Shown piece after piece: positions 10,606 to 21,609 of a stretch of DNA of 64,000 bases. This DNA comes from Benincasa hispida (lineage: Eukaryota; Streptophyta; Magnoliopsida; Cucurbitales; Cucurbitaceae), in the NCBI RefSeq assembly GCF_009727055.1, contig NC_052349.1:43277364-43341363 (forward strand), read 5' to 3'. A model generated the notes under the pieces. It did no database searches and was not told the origin of the DNA. It was given only the letters and a program-made list of their open reading frames with translations. Each line of letters starts with the position of its first letter. Within the stretch, counting starts at the first letter, position 1. The position numbers were made by a program, and so were the translations under genes.

Positions 10606-12170
10606 CGGGATCTGTGGTTCATCGCAATTAGAGCAGTTCGACTAGTCTCCTTTTTCTCCTTCGCCACTGTCTTTCCGCTTTGCAACATCACAACTTGACA
10701 TTGCTCCTTTCCTATACTCATTGGGTTATGTGGGAGCTCTGTTGAACTCGGTAGTGCCCCTTGCGTTCTACTCATGAGTTCGCCCGCAATCTGTCCTATC
10801 TGAATTTCAAGATTGTAGATGGACGTCGCTTGATTCTGAAGCATTGTTTCATTCTTTTCAATATATTGCTTAAGTAAACTCTCCAAAGATGAAGATTGCG
10901 GCGCCTGCGAACTGCTGGCTTGATTTTGCGTTTGACCGTTTGTTTGTGGGAAAAATCCTTATGGCCCTCTTTTTTGCTCCATTGGTTGAAAATTTTGTTG
11001 TTGATTTTTCCATGCAAAGTTAGGGTGGTTTTTCCACCCAGGGTTGTAAGTATTAGAAAACGGATTATTTTTCACGAAATAAACAGACTGTGGGTTCCTC
11101 GGACATTCTTCCATTAGATGGCCTTCACTGTAAGTAGCAAAACTTGTGCTCGTTTGGTCGATTGCATTGACTGACCCCCTATGCATTCCTGGGTTGCAGA
11201 TTGCAATTCCTTGTATTAAATTCATCATCGCAGTCATTTGGTTTTGCAGGGATGCGATGGCCCTATCATTTGCGTCATTGTCTTTAATTCTCAGTCTTTG
11301 ATCGCTTTCTTTCCAGTCTTCATGATTTTTGGAAATGCGATCAAGTATATTCTTAGCCTCGTTGTATGTCTTGTCTAGCAGACCTCCAGCTGCTGCCACA
11401 TTGGCAGCCATCTGTGATGTAGGGTTCAAACCGTGGTAGAAAATTTCCATCTGTAGACAATCTGGTAAGCTGTTATGCAGAAAATCTCTCACCAATATTT
11501 TAAACCTTGCCCAGGCATCACTGAGCGATTCGTCGATATCTTGTTCAAAATTTGTAATCAACTTCCTCCTTCTGACATTTTCCGTCGGGGGGAAGTACTT
11601 CTTCATGAACTTTTCCACTACATGTTCCCATGATATAATTTCCTCTGGTTCGAGAGAATAAGCCCATTTTCGTGCCTAGTCACACAACGAAAATGGAAAC
11701 AGTATTAATCGAACCTCCTCAGTGGAGATGTTTGGGAACACAAACGTATTGCAGATTTCAATAAAACTTCAAAGGTGGGCGTGCGGATCCTCGCCACGCC
11801 TACTGCTAAACTGTCTGACAGTTTGAATCATCTGCAACATCACCAGTTTCATCTCGAACCTTGATCCGTCAAAAGCTGGCCTCATGATTCCTGGTGAGAA
11901 ATCATAGAGGTTGGGCGATGCATAGTCTCGGATGGGCCGATTGCAGTCGTTCGCCAAGAGGATGAAGTTCGCCATGATATTATTTACATTTGGTGCTCTA
12001 TCTTCTAGTTGCTCCGCCATGTTTGGATTTTGCTCATATTGTCGTTGGAAGCTGTTTTTTCTTCTTCTTTGGAAAGTTCTCTCAATCTTTGGATCGTAAT
12101 TGGGCTCAGGATTTTTTCCTTCGCTCATACGACGCCCTCTTCTTCCATTAACTAAGGAGAGGCAGTGCAT
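10602..12170 (-). pseudogene. Gypsy gag remnant
   Basis: Gag forms the particle that packages the element RNA. The minus-strand pieces in order are 12170-11769 (RPIRDYASPNLYDFSPGIMR and EDPHAHL), 11618-10959 (FMKKYFPPTENVRRRKLITN, then FKILVRDFLHNSLPDCLQME, then NTYNPGWKNHPNFAWKNQQQ) and 10886-10602 (LLKQYIEKNETMLQNQATSI). They are separated by stops or frameshifts near 11770-11620 and 10959. The CCHC knuckle is damaged: the first cysteines are missing (FATYSEGH..EECP). The start is uncertain; 12170 begins with an ATG, but relatives start nearer the SEGKN part. Confidence 0.85.
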
Positions 12171-12229
12171 AGAGACGGAGAGTCTGCAAAGAAAATAAAA
12201 AAGTTACCGCTAGCACAATGTATTGTTGT

Positions 12230-12247
12230 AGTCCCCGAAAACAGCGC
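12230..12247 (-). other. Gypsy primer-binding site (tRNA-Asp type)
   Basis: The minus strand reads TGGCGCTGTTTTCGGGGA eight bases inside the 5' LTR. It differs at a few positions from the tRNA-Asp-complementary site common in Athila-type elements. Confidence 0.75.
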
Positions 12248-12255
12248 CAAAAACT

Positions 12256-13734
12256 TGATGCGTGATTAATGCGATGAAATTATGGTGTTTGATGCAATGG
12301 TGGTGTATGCATTGTGCATGCAAGTTTTCCTAGCAAAATCCAAGTATAAATTCTACTAGGTTGCCTGGTAAGCCCAGGGTCGAATACATGGACTATGGAG
12401 ACAGTATGCGACGATGATTTTAGATTTCTTTATGGTGATAAATAAAACAATGCGTTGGTTGGTATGTTTGTTTAATGTATAGATTCTATGCGACAGAATT
12501 GAGAAAATAGTTAATAACACGAAAGTACAATGAGTATGGAAGGGAACGAGTTGAGAAGGGATTTAGCTAACATTTCCTAAGATTGCGTTCACGTTATGCG
12601 ATCATGCTACACACATACAACAACAAGTCATCTCTCAATGCAAATGCTATAGCTCCAAGTTTTAGAACGCATACGATGTATATGATGATGTCTATAGGAC
12701 TTATGTCCAAGCCTCTACTCTTGTCTATGCGATGATGAATGACACACACATATAAAAGGCGACCGAATACTATCATAACCTATTTCTAGGGTGAATGCGA
12801 TGCATGTTAGCAAATAGAGCTTATCTTTAAGTCTCTATATCTTGCTTATGCGGTTCTAATCTTGCTTTCTCAAGTCTAGACTCCAACCTAGCTCTTTCAA
12901 TTCTATTTTCTTTCTTTAGACTCTCTCTCGAGTAGCTTTAAAGGGGTGATGGATGCATACATAAGACAAGATGATCGCATACAATGAAGATGTTAGGTCA
13001 TGTTAGCTAAGTGCTTCTCAACCCATTCAGATGTTTAGTTACTCATGCGTAATGTAAAGAGAGTGAGCAGATATAGAGATGCAAGTTCCATTTTATAAAT
13101 GAAATCAAGATACAAAATGACAATGGATAGTAAAGATAGGGAGCCTGGTAGCAATTTCTTGCTTCCCAAGGCTTTTACACTATTTCCTCTACTTTGCCCC
13201 AAAGAATATTCTTGTTCTCACAAGAGTCGGCTCTCTCTCTGTCCTCAACGCTTCTCGACACTCTCTCGAGCTGACCAGGAACGATCTTTCGACGTCTTCT
13301 CCTTTCTCTTGCCTCCGCCTTCTAAGTGTGAGAAAACTATGAACAAAGGCTAACTATCTTCTATATGGTGAACTCTCTATATGGCTCAGCTGGAATAAAA
13401 CCGAACTCTTTTAACGAAGGTGGCCTTTGCGAACGCATTTTATGCGGCCACCTTCTTGAGCAGATCTTTGCGAACGCATACGATCGCCTAGCCTTGCGGT
13501 CGCAATCTGTTAATGCGCTCAAACGCTGAATTCCTTGGATCGCAACTCTGCCTTGCGCCAACGCATTTTTTTGCACAAAATACATAAATTAGTTGCTTTA
13601 ATGCGATGGACGCACACGATCGCAATGTTCTAAACTTAATGTTTTTGGACACGATTTTATATATTTTTAGCATCGCAAGCCTACATTGTTTTATATCTTT
13701 GCGTTGTAGTAACGTGCATTTCTGCCCGTTATCA
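12256..13734 (-). repeat. Gypsy 5' LTR (1479 bp)
   Basis: This LTR carries the intact left end tgatgcgtg and ends ...cccgttatca at 13734, followed by the target duplication gaaaa. It contains ~430 bases (about 12797-13225) absent from the other LTR and lacks ~220 bases present there. Frames on either strand are incidental. Confidence 0.9.
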
Positions 13735-13739
13735 GAAAA

Positions 13740-14016
13740 CCTACATCATTCCCAATGAGTAGGATATCATCCACATATAACACGAGGAAAGCTATTGAGT
13801 TGTTGATGATTTTCTTGTAAACACAAGGCTCATCAACATTCTGATCAAAGCCATAAGATTTGATCGCAACATCAAATCTTATATTCCATGATCGAGATGC
13901 TTGTTTTAGTCTATAAATGGATCGATTAAGCATGTAAACCTCTTGCTCTTGATCTTGTTCAATGAATCCTTCTGGTTGATTCTTATAGATGGTCTCTTCA
14001 AGATTACCATTAAAAA
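13740..14016 (-). pseudogene. Copia M1: reverse transcriptase, YVDD part
   Basis: The continuation of M1 beyond the gypsy insertion. The minus strand reads NGNLEETIYKNQPEGFIEQD, SIYRLKQASRSWNIRFD and VLYVDDILLIGNDVG, with the intact catalytic YVDD at 13777-13766. The upstream end is cut at about 14016, inside the RT, so fingers, integrase and gag are missing on this side. Together with 3259-4205 it makes one RT-RNase H fragment. Confidence 0.9.
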
Positions 14017-14082
14017 ACAAGTGAGAAAGAAAATTGAAAAATTACGAATCTGCCACTGAGGAGTGCCGAACAGGAGAAAAAC
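14017..14082. other. Short unassigned spacer
   Basis: 66 bases between the truncated copia M1 and the TG start of a plus-strand LTR. I do not recognise it; it could be an older target sequence or filler from a deletion. Confidence 0.4.
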
Positions 14083-14480
14083 TGTTGGGGTTGATGCCCT
14101 AAATCTTATAGGATCCTATAATTTGTAAATATTTTGTACAAACACATTGTTTATTTAATAAAATATATGATATTTTATTCCACATTTTATTTTCATTAAC
14201 CATAAACCAATAAACTAACATCCAAGGTTAACTTATAGCTTAAACATGTATGTAGAGAAATACTGGTGGATCATGTTTAAGTGATAACCTAAATAGTCTG
14301 TAGTAGATGGATAAGGCTGAGTACCTTATCTTGGTGACACTACGAGTATGACTTGCTTTGTAGGTGTTATAATTGTTGTAAAGTGCTACAAATGATTTAA
14401 TCTTGATCATTCATAGATAGGCATGTGAGTGGGGATATTCTATACCAAGGAGTTTGTATAAGACCGGACCACAAAATATT

Positions 14481-14485
14481 TAGTC
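14481..14485. repeat. Target-site duplication (left) of M2
   Basis: tagtc here and at 17455-17459 flank M2 exactly. The left boundary is the LTR end TGAAGG and the right boundary is where homology to copia RT stops. Confidence 0.8.
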
Positions 14486-16405
14486 TGAAGGAAATCTAAA
14501 TAGAGATTTCCATGAGGGAAGCAAAATCTTTCCAAGCCTATTGTGAAAGAATAAATGCATTTACAAACATACAAGAATAGTTATGCATTATAAAGAAAAT
14601 TATAACATGCTTTCTTAATCAAATACAAAAGGAATTGAGAGACATACCTTTGAAGAACTATTCTTCTTGAAATCTCTCGCTCTCGTGATTAATTGAACAA
14701 CAATATCTCGCTCTCGTGAGCAATGACACAGCAATATCTTGCTCTCATTAGCAATGGCACAACAATATCTTGCTCTCGTGAGCAATGACACAACAATATC
14801 TCGCTCTCGTGAGCAATCTTCTAGCCAACCTCTCGCTATTGTTACAATCACGAACAGTCTGCTCCCCGAATAGCAACCCTTCGATACTACTATTCGACAA
14901 CCTTTGTATTCTCGGAGTGAGAATCCAGGAGGTGTGGGCTCTGTGTGAATTTGGTAGAGGGAAGGAGGAAGAAAATGATCTAACTACATGATCAAGTAAG
15001 TGGGACAAAGGTTCTGTCTATCGCATAGACTTAGAGTACTTGATCATTTAGTAAATCTCACTCTCGTCAGAAATTGTGTAGTCAATCGTTTAGTCTCTCG
15101 CTCAATCGTTTACACGACCGTTCAGTAAATCTCACTCAATCACTTAGTATCTCGCTCAATCTTTTACACGATATTTAGAAAATCTCACTTAATCGTCTAC
15201 ACGACTGTTTAGTCTCTCGCTAGAGGGCTATCGTGTGGTCTCTAGCTAGATCGTTTAGACAACCGTTTAGTCTCTTCCTAGAGGGCTATCGTGTAGTCTC
15301 TTGTGAGTAAACGATTAACAATTCACTAAATGAAGCGATCGTTCATAAAATGAAAACTCTTTTCATTTTGTCATTCAATTATTCAAAACTGAAATTAACC
15401 TCCCACTTGTACGGTTAATGGAGAAAATAACCAACAAAATAATTATCTCATAATTGTTTTTATTATAAATAAATATAATAACTAACTTATCATATTATAT
15501 TTATAACCTATAGTTTTAATATCACATCATATGTAACATTTAAACCATAGTTCTTTTCTCCTTTATTTAATATATAAATCATATTTATATCAATTCCTCC
15601 AATTAATGTATCTAATACATCAAATCAATTATATCATATATAATTGAATATAATTAATTATATCATATATAATCAAATTCCCTCTTGTTAATTTGAACAC
15701 TTCAAACTAACTAAAAAACTAATGCTTAACTTGAATCCATTGAGTTATCAGAGAACCTTATGGTTCTGTAGCTTGAAGCTCTAACGGTACGTGAATAACG
15801 GACTAAACTCTTTAGTCATGAGATCCACCATCCGTTAACTATTCGTCACTCCAGTAAAGACTGACAACTGCACTCTTCGCACTACAGATATATTTATGTG
15901 TCCATATATAACCAATCAACAGTACGATGACTCTTCTAAAATCGCTCGTAAGTATAGTTGGGCCAATTTACCCTTTTGCCCCTGTAGTTACATCTAACTC
16001 CTTAAGTACCTCTGATTTCTCTAATGAACATTAAGTCATAGTCCTACTTGACTGAGTCCTCTTGTCCAAAGAGAGGGTGTGGCCACTATGTTCAAGACCG
16101 GAATCAACCCTTAAGGGAGCAATTTATCTATTTACCTCTGCTTTGGGGAAGAAGTGAATTCCGTCTTGTGTAGCTGAGTTCCCAGCTCCCAAATTAGACG
16201 AATCCCAAAAAAGGTAAGCTTATTGAGTTGGCAATATGGCGAGTCTCACCCATACTAATCAAAGAACCACCTTCATAGGTAGGAGTTCCCAACTCACTCA
16301 GGATTAAGGTCACGTGACCTATGGTCATTTTAGTGAGATGTAAGTCTCAATTATCAACAATGTTATATAAAGAGACTAATCATTTTAGTGAGATGTAAGT
16401 CCCAC
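14486..16405 (-). mobile_element. Copia M2: LTR (family A), outer end lost
   Basis: It starts tgaaggaaatc, like the LTRs at 30144 and 58858, and follows the same order: clustered cgatcg/gtttag motifs, the AT-rich middle, the 'aatcaacagtacgatg' block and 'tgttcaagaccgg'. The last ~300 bases of the LTR, up to caatcccaaca, and nearly all of the polypurine tract are missing. LTR sequence runs into RNase H sequence through a repeated 'cattttagtgagatgtaagt'. Only cccacttg of the tract remains, near 16405. Confidence 0.78.
14701..14820 (+). repeat. 31-bp tandem repeat, 4 copies
   Basis: Units begin at 14701, 14732, 14763 and 14794 (caatatctcgctctcgtgag plus caatgacacaa), with a weaker unit before. 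The repeat is local to the M2 LTR and accounts for the open frames near 14615-14851. Confidence 0.9.
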
Positions 16406-16975
16406 TTGCCCTAGACAAGGTGTCGCATGTCCCGTAGACCCAAACTCTCCAGATGACTCTTGAACACTTTAGCCGTGAGAGCCTTTGTAAACGGATCAAC
16501 AATGTTGTGCTACGACTTCATCTTCTTGACTATCATATCACCGTGATGCCCAATCTCCCTGATCAAATGATACTTCCATTCATTATGTTTGCCTCTTCGG
16601 TGACTCCGAGGTTCCTTAGAATTTGTCACAATCCTACTGTTATCACAATAGAGAGTGATCGACAAAGACATATTTGGAACAACTTTCAAATCTGTAAGGA
16701 AATTCCTAAGCCAAACAACCTCTTTAGTAGCTTCACAAGAGGCTACGTATTCAACTTCCATATTGGAGTCCGTGATGCATCCCTTCTTGATGCTTCGCCA
16801 AACTACATCCCTTTCATTCAGAGTGAAAACTGACCCTGATGTCGATTTCTGAGAATCTCTATCAGTATGAAAGTCAGAGTCTGTGTATCCTGTAAGGATT
16901 AAATCCTTATCTCCATACACGAGCATATAGTCCCTTGCTCTTCGAAGATACTTGAGAATCGTTTTGATCGCTGTT
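16406..16975 (-). pseudogene. Copia M2: RNase H domain
   Basis: The minus-strand frame 16926-16510 is open for 138 residues: MLVYGDKDLILTGYTDSDFH, STSGSVFTLNERDVVWRS, NMEVEYVASCEATKEVVWLR, LYCDNSRIVTNSKEPRSHRR. The first aspartates (YTDSDF), the glutamate (EVEY) and D of YCDNS are visible, so this is the least damaged RNase H of the copia fragments here. The C-terminal tail from 16510 to 16406 is frameshifted. Confidence 0.9.
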
Positions 16976-17454
16976 CAGTGATCTATCCTGGATTGGACTG
17001 ATATCGACTGACTTTCCGTACTGCATAGCAAATGTCAGGTCTAGAACATAACATTGCATACATGAGGCTTCCAACAGCCGAAGAACAAGGAATCCATCTC
17101 ATTTCCTCAACCTTTTGAGGTGTCTTAGGACATTGCTTCTTAGACAAAATAATTCCATACCTGGAGGGTAATAAACCCCTTTTGAAATTCTAGATCGAGT
17201 ACCTGATCAATATCTTGTCATTGTACGATGCCTGAGACAAGGCCAACCTCTTGTTCTGAGGACCCCAAATGATTTGGATCCCTAGAACATACTGCGCCTC
17301 TCCCAAATCTTTCATTTGGAATTGGGCGGCTAGCCACTTTTTAATGTCAGTTAGAAAACCTACATCATTCCCAATGAGTAGGATATCATCCACATATAGC
17401 ACCAGGAAAGCTACTGAGTTGTTGATGATTTTCTTGTAAACAAAAGGCTCATCA
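16976..17454 (-). pseudogene. Copia M2: reverse transcriptase C-terminal part
   Basis: The minus-strand frame 17402-17190 reads MLYVDDILLIGNDVGFLTDI and MKDLGEAQYVLGIQII, with YVDD at 17396-17385. Toward RNase H it continues in broken frames (about 17190-16980). The fragment ends abruptly at 17454 inside the RT coding region, where the target duplication tagtc follows. The rest of the RT, the integrase, gag and 5' LTR were therefore absent when it integrated or were lost exactly at the junction. Confidence 0.88.
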
Positions 17455-19032
17455 TAGTCTCATTATATAATGTCGTTTATAATAGAGACTTACATTTCAC
17501 CATGATGACCATAGGTAACATGACTTGAATCCTGAGTGAGTTGTGAACTCCTGCCTATGAGGGCACTCCTTTAATTTATATGGGTGAGAATGGCTAGATC
17601 AACAACTCAATAAGCTTACCATTTTGGGGATTCATCTGATTAGGGAGCTGGGAATACAACTACACAAGAAGGAATTCACTCCTTCCCCGAGGTCGGGGTA
17701 AGTAGATAAATTGCTCCTTTAAGGGCTGATTCCAGGACTTGAACAATGTGTCGCTACACCCTCTCTTTGCCCGAGAGGAATTTAGTCATAGTTGGACTAT
17801 GATCTTTAGTTCATTAGAGTGATCAGTGGTACTTAAGAAGTTAGATGTAACTATAGGGCCAAAACGATAATTTTTGCCTAGTTGTACTTACGATCAATTT
17901 GTGAAGGTTCTATCGTACCGTTGATTGTTTATATCCAATGGACATAAAAAATATATCTGTAGTGCGAAGAGTGCAACTGTCGGTCTTTAGTGGAGTACCC
18001 GATAGTTAATGGATGATGAATAATTTAATTAAAGAGTTTGATTAATTATTCATGTACCGTTAGAGCTTCAAGTTACAGGTCCATGAGAACTCTTTGGTAG
18101 CTTAATAGGATTAAATGAGAATCAGTTTTTGGATTAATTTTATTTGTTCAAATTAAATGAAGGATTTAATTATATATGATATAATTAAGTTATTTTAATT
18201 ATATGTGATATAATAATTATAATGTATTTGATACATTTGTGAGGAAATAGATATTTGAATATGATTCAAATATTAATTATATGAATTGGATTCATATTTG
18301 TTAAATTTAATATAAATGTGAATTAAATTAAATGCCATATGTAAGAGAAAGAAACTATAGATTATATTGTATATGATATAGTATTAAAACTATAGGTTAT
18401 ATGTTAATATAACATATAGTTTAATATATATATCACATGATAAATTAGTTATAATATTTACATATAATATTAAATGAGTTTTTAACTAAATTAATTTTAT
18501 TATTTTATTTATTAAAATTAATTTAATTAAATTAGGAAGGGAGTTACAACTCCCTCCCCTCTTTTCTCCCCACCTACGTAAGTGGATGGTTGATGTTTTA
18601 TGGGCATTTGATAGGAGAGAGCCTCATTCTTCATCCTGCAAGAAAGGAAGTCAGAAAAATATACGTTATTGAATAGAGAAAAAAGTTCCCTCTGTAAGTT
18701 TATGTGAAATACCTTTCCCTCCTCTCTTCTCTCAAATCCTTCCCTCACTATTCGAAAATATTTAGAGCCCACCACTCCTAGGTTTTCTACTTGAGTTACC
18801 AAGGTCGCCATCGTGGTAGTGCCCGTTGTCAATTCGAAGGATTCTTGAAGATTTGTCTTCAAAGGTAAGGGTTTCTAAAACCCTAAGTTATTTTTTATTA
18901 AGCATGTTGTAATTTATGTAAATGCATAATATATATATATTTTTCTTTTCTGAAAAAATTTTATTATGTAAAAAATGGGAATTGGGACGATCCCGCTTCC
19001 GCTCAAGGTTCCCTTCAATGAGATCTTTCAAT

Positions 19033-19044
19033 TGGTATCAGAGC
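19033..19044 (+). other. Primer-binding site, initiator tRNA-Met type
   Basis: tggtatcagagc is a perfect copy of the usual plant copia site, two bases after the LTR end. Confidence 0.9.
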
Positions 19045-20888
19045 TTTGGTTTAGATCCCAAAATCCATTTTTTTAATTAATTTGTACAGTGATGGTGGGT
19101 AATTTTTGTTTCTGCAGTCTCTTTAGAATTCATGTGATGAATGGCTATTATTGAATGTGGATTTTGGTTGATGGATGCTTTCAGGATAGGGCATAGATTT
19201 ATAGCTTTTTTGTTTACAATTTATTTTGTAAAGGCCCCTATTTTGGGCATAATTATGAGTAATAGAGTTTGTAATCATTTGTCTTTTTGTTGTTCGTGAC
19301 TTTTTCGAAGCGGATATGGAGAACTCGTGGCTTTTTCCAGCATTTTTTCGATCGAGTGCGATGCTGTCCAGAAGGGACTGTCTCGCAGTGTTGCAGTGCT
19401 GCAGGGAAGAATAACATTGTGTTCTTTCTGTAGCATTGCAACGCTGTGATGTGGAAAGAACCAAATGGTTATGGTCCGGTTCGCCTTGTGGTTCATCTGG
19501 TTCGACCGTGGTTCAGTCATTTTGGGGGATTCCGATTCGGCTCGATGGCTGGTTGGTTTGGTTTGAGCGGTTCAAGGTCCGATTCACTTGTATTTAAACT
19601 TGTTGACTCTTATTCTTGTAATAGTTAGCTTTCAAATTCCTTTCAAGTGTCCTATCCCGGTCCATTAACCTTTTAGTTTTAAATATACATGTGATGTATG
19701 TTTTATTAATTTATGTCATATTGTATGTCATATAGATTTAAAAACCCCACCATAGGTTATGCATTTGTAGTATATTCATGCATCATTTTATATGATAAGT
19801 GTTATAATATATGTATATGCATGAATTAAATTATATAGCATGCTCATGCATCATATAATATAAATGTTATAGTATATGTATGCATGCATATATATAGCAT
19901 ATCCATGCATCATTTATATTATAATTGTTATAATATATGGTTGAATGAGTGTATGGAAGTATGCTGTAGTATGATTCATTACCTTATTATATAATTGTTA
20001 AATATGTTAATAATGAATTGAGATTGCACGAAGTATGACACTACCTTATTTTAATTTGTAAATGTTATGATTAACTAAAGTATGTCAAGCATGCAATGAA
20101 TGTTTTAATTATTTCATTTATTTATAATTGTTATAACTAAATGATGTTAGAATTAAAATAAATAATAAAGAGTTTCATGCAAACCTTAGGTTATAATTAT
20201 TTTTTAAAACGTTTTAAAATATGATTGAGATAGACCCAAGATCATATTTCTAATAAGATTAGACATCTTAGTTTAATCTTTAATTGGTTTAGTAGAATTA
20301 AATTGATTCTTAATAAAAGATTAAATGTATAACAAATATATCTATAAAAGTCTTTTTGTCTAAGGCAGGATATGTCTAGGCTGGGGTACTTAAGTTGATG
20401 GAAACGTTGCACCCCTACCTGGAAACCTGCCTGAAAAGGTGAATTAGATAGATTTGTTACATGCATGCAAGTTTGATTAAAGTCTATTAAAGAGTTTAAT
20501 GAAACTTCAATCAAAATTGTTTAATCATCAAAGACAAGTGTTGTTTTTGAGTAAATTAAACATTGACTTACTTAAAATCAGTAGTCGGGTTTTTCCTAAG
20601 TTAATTAACCCTAGGTAAAACACTCAGTGGGAGGAAAATAGGGTATATTGTACTTTATTTTATCCTCTACACGTTTCTTCCTGTAAATCCACACCGTGAG
20701 ATCTACACTCGGCCTCGAGGCAGCATGGGTGTCCCCCTACGGGTGGCATTTTGGTAGGTCAATAACAAGGTGAATGGAGAGAGTGTTTATAGTAAGTAGA
20801 AGCGGGACATGTGATAACACATCCCTCGGCCTCTCTCATTAGATTAAATAAAGTTTCATGCATCGCTTCATGGCATTATGGGTGTCCT
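19045..20888 (+). mobile_element. Leader of plus-strand copia (family B)
   Basis: A noncoding leader in the same order as 2196-3258 and 37717-39389. It has a variable insert (about 19310-19580), a 'ggttcaaggtccgattcacttg'-type block (19570), the 'cccaccataggttatgcat' block with catgcatcat at 19777, 19845 and 19904, then a block near 20583-20880 ('aaccctaggtaaaacac') that also occurs near 38870-39370. It is cut at 20888 by the gypsy LTR before any gag. Frames listed in this stretch show no domain. Confidence 0.7.
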
Positions 20889-21148
20889 TGTAAGACCCGC
20901 ACCTCAATTTTCCCTTTTATACTATGTTTATCGTTAAGTTAAGCAAAATGTTGGGTTAAGCATCTAAGTTTAGATTGGATTTGTACATCTCGAAGTAAAA
21001 GATGAATATTGGCAAACAGGAGAAAAATGGTTAAGTAAGGGAGCCTAGCTCTCATTACATATCATACGGGCTTTACAAGAGGAATTTTGGCCAAGTGTTG
21101 AAGGAATTGAAGGATGCTTGAACATCGAGTAAGTGCCAGGCGAGCTAT

Positions 21149-21316
21149 GAGTAGATGCTTCCGAGTGTCGAGTATAAGTGAGCGAGAAGGAGGAGAGTGT
21201 CGAGTATGAGTAATTGAGAAGGGTCGAGCATCGAGTAGATGCTGTCGAGCGTCAAGTATATGTGAGCGAGGAAAGAGGCGAGTGTCGAGGATGAGCGAGG
21301 AAAGCTCGCATGTCGA
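21149..21316 (+). repeat. 84-bp imperfect tandem repeat in the gypsy LTR
   Basis: Copies start at 21149 and 21233 (gagtagatgct), both with cgagtgtcgagtat-type sub-units. It lies about 300-450 bases upstream of the LTR TATA box. Confidence 0.75.
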
Positions 21317-21601
21317 GTAAGGAGTGTGTATCGAGCGAGCTCCCAGCATCGAGTTCCCTATCAATTAGCGAGTCCTCCCAATGAGTATTTAACAGAGAGT
21401 CTTGGAAATGTCTGTCAAGTAAGGACCTCTTCCCATCGAGCTTCCTCAGCGAGAAACGAGTTGCTCAAAAAACTCAGATTTAAACGCTTAGTTTTAGATT
21501 CCTCTTTTAGTTATCTGGACAGATGGCTTAATCTCCACCCTTGATCTCTATTAATGGGTGAGGTGGCTTAAGAATATTTCAGCTGAAGGGCTGGACAGTA
21601 G

Positions 21602-21609
21602 TATAAAAA
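21602..21609 (+). promoter_or_regulatory. TATA box of the gypsy LTR
   Basis: tataaaaa in a locally GC-richer context, followed by a GA-rich stretch. It is the best TATA match in this LTR; the transcription start would be about 30 bases downstream (inference). Confidence 0.55.

Larger units (their letters stand above)
4211..13734 (-). mobile_element. Athila-like Ty3/gypsy retrotransposon, 9524 bp
   Basis: A nearly full-length LTR retrotransposon on the minus strand inserted in copia M1. In sense order: 5' LTR (13734-12256), a primer site of the tRNA-Asp type (12247-12230), gag, protease, reverse transcriptase, RNase H, integrase, a ~1.3-kb 3' noncoding region, polypurine tract (5484-5472) and 3' LTR (5471-4211). 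It has a 5-bp target duplication, and the LTR sense ends are TGAT...ATCA (the 3' LTR's last dinucleotide is mutated CA to TA). The gag style (YNPGW..HPNF..K), the tRNA-Asp primer site and the long 3' region suggest the Athila/Tat branch. All genes carry stops, frameshifts or catalytic changes, so it is non-functional. The LTRs differ by large indels. Confidence 0.9.
14083..19030 (+). mobile_element. Copia 5' LTR (family B), plus orientation, split by M2
   Basis: It starts tgttggggttgatgcc at 14083 and ends ...gatctttca at 19030, two bases before a well-kept primer site. The LTR is interrupted at 14485/17460 by the nested minus-strand fragment M2. Removing M2 and one tagtc copy restores the normal LTR order (accaca...tagtc then tcattatataatg), which also occurs inverted at 31400-31470. 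The frame at 18527-18862 lies inside the LTR. Confidence 0.82.
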
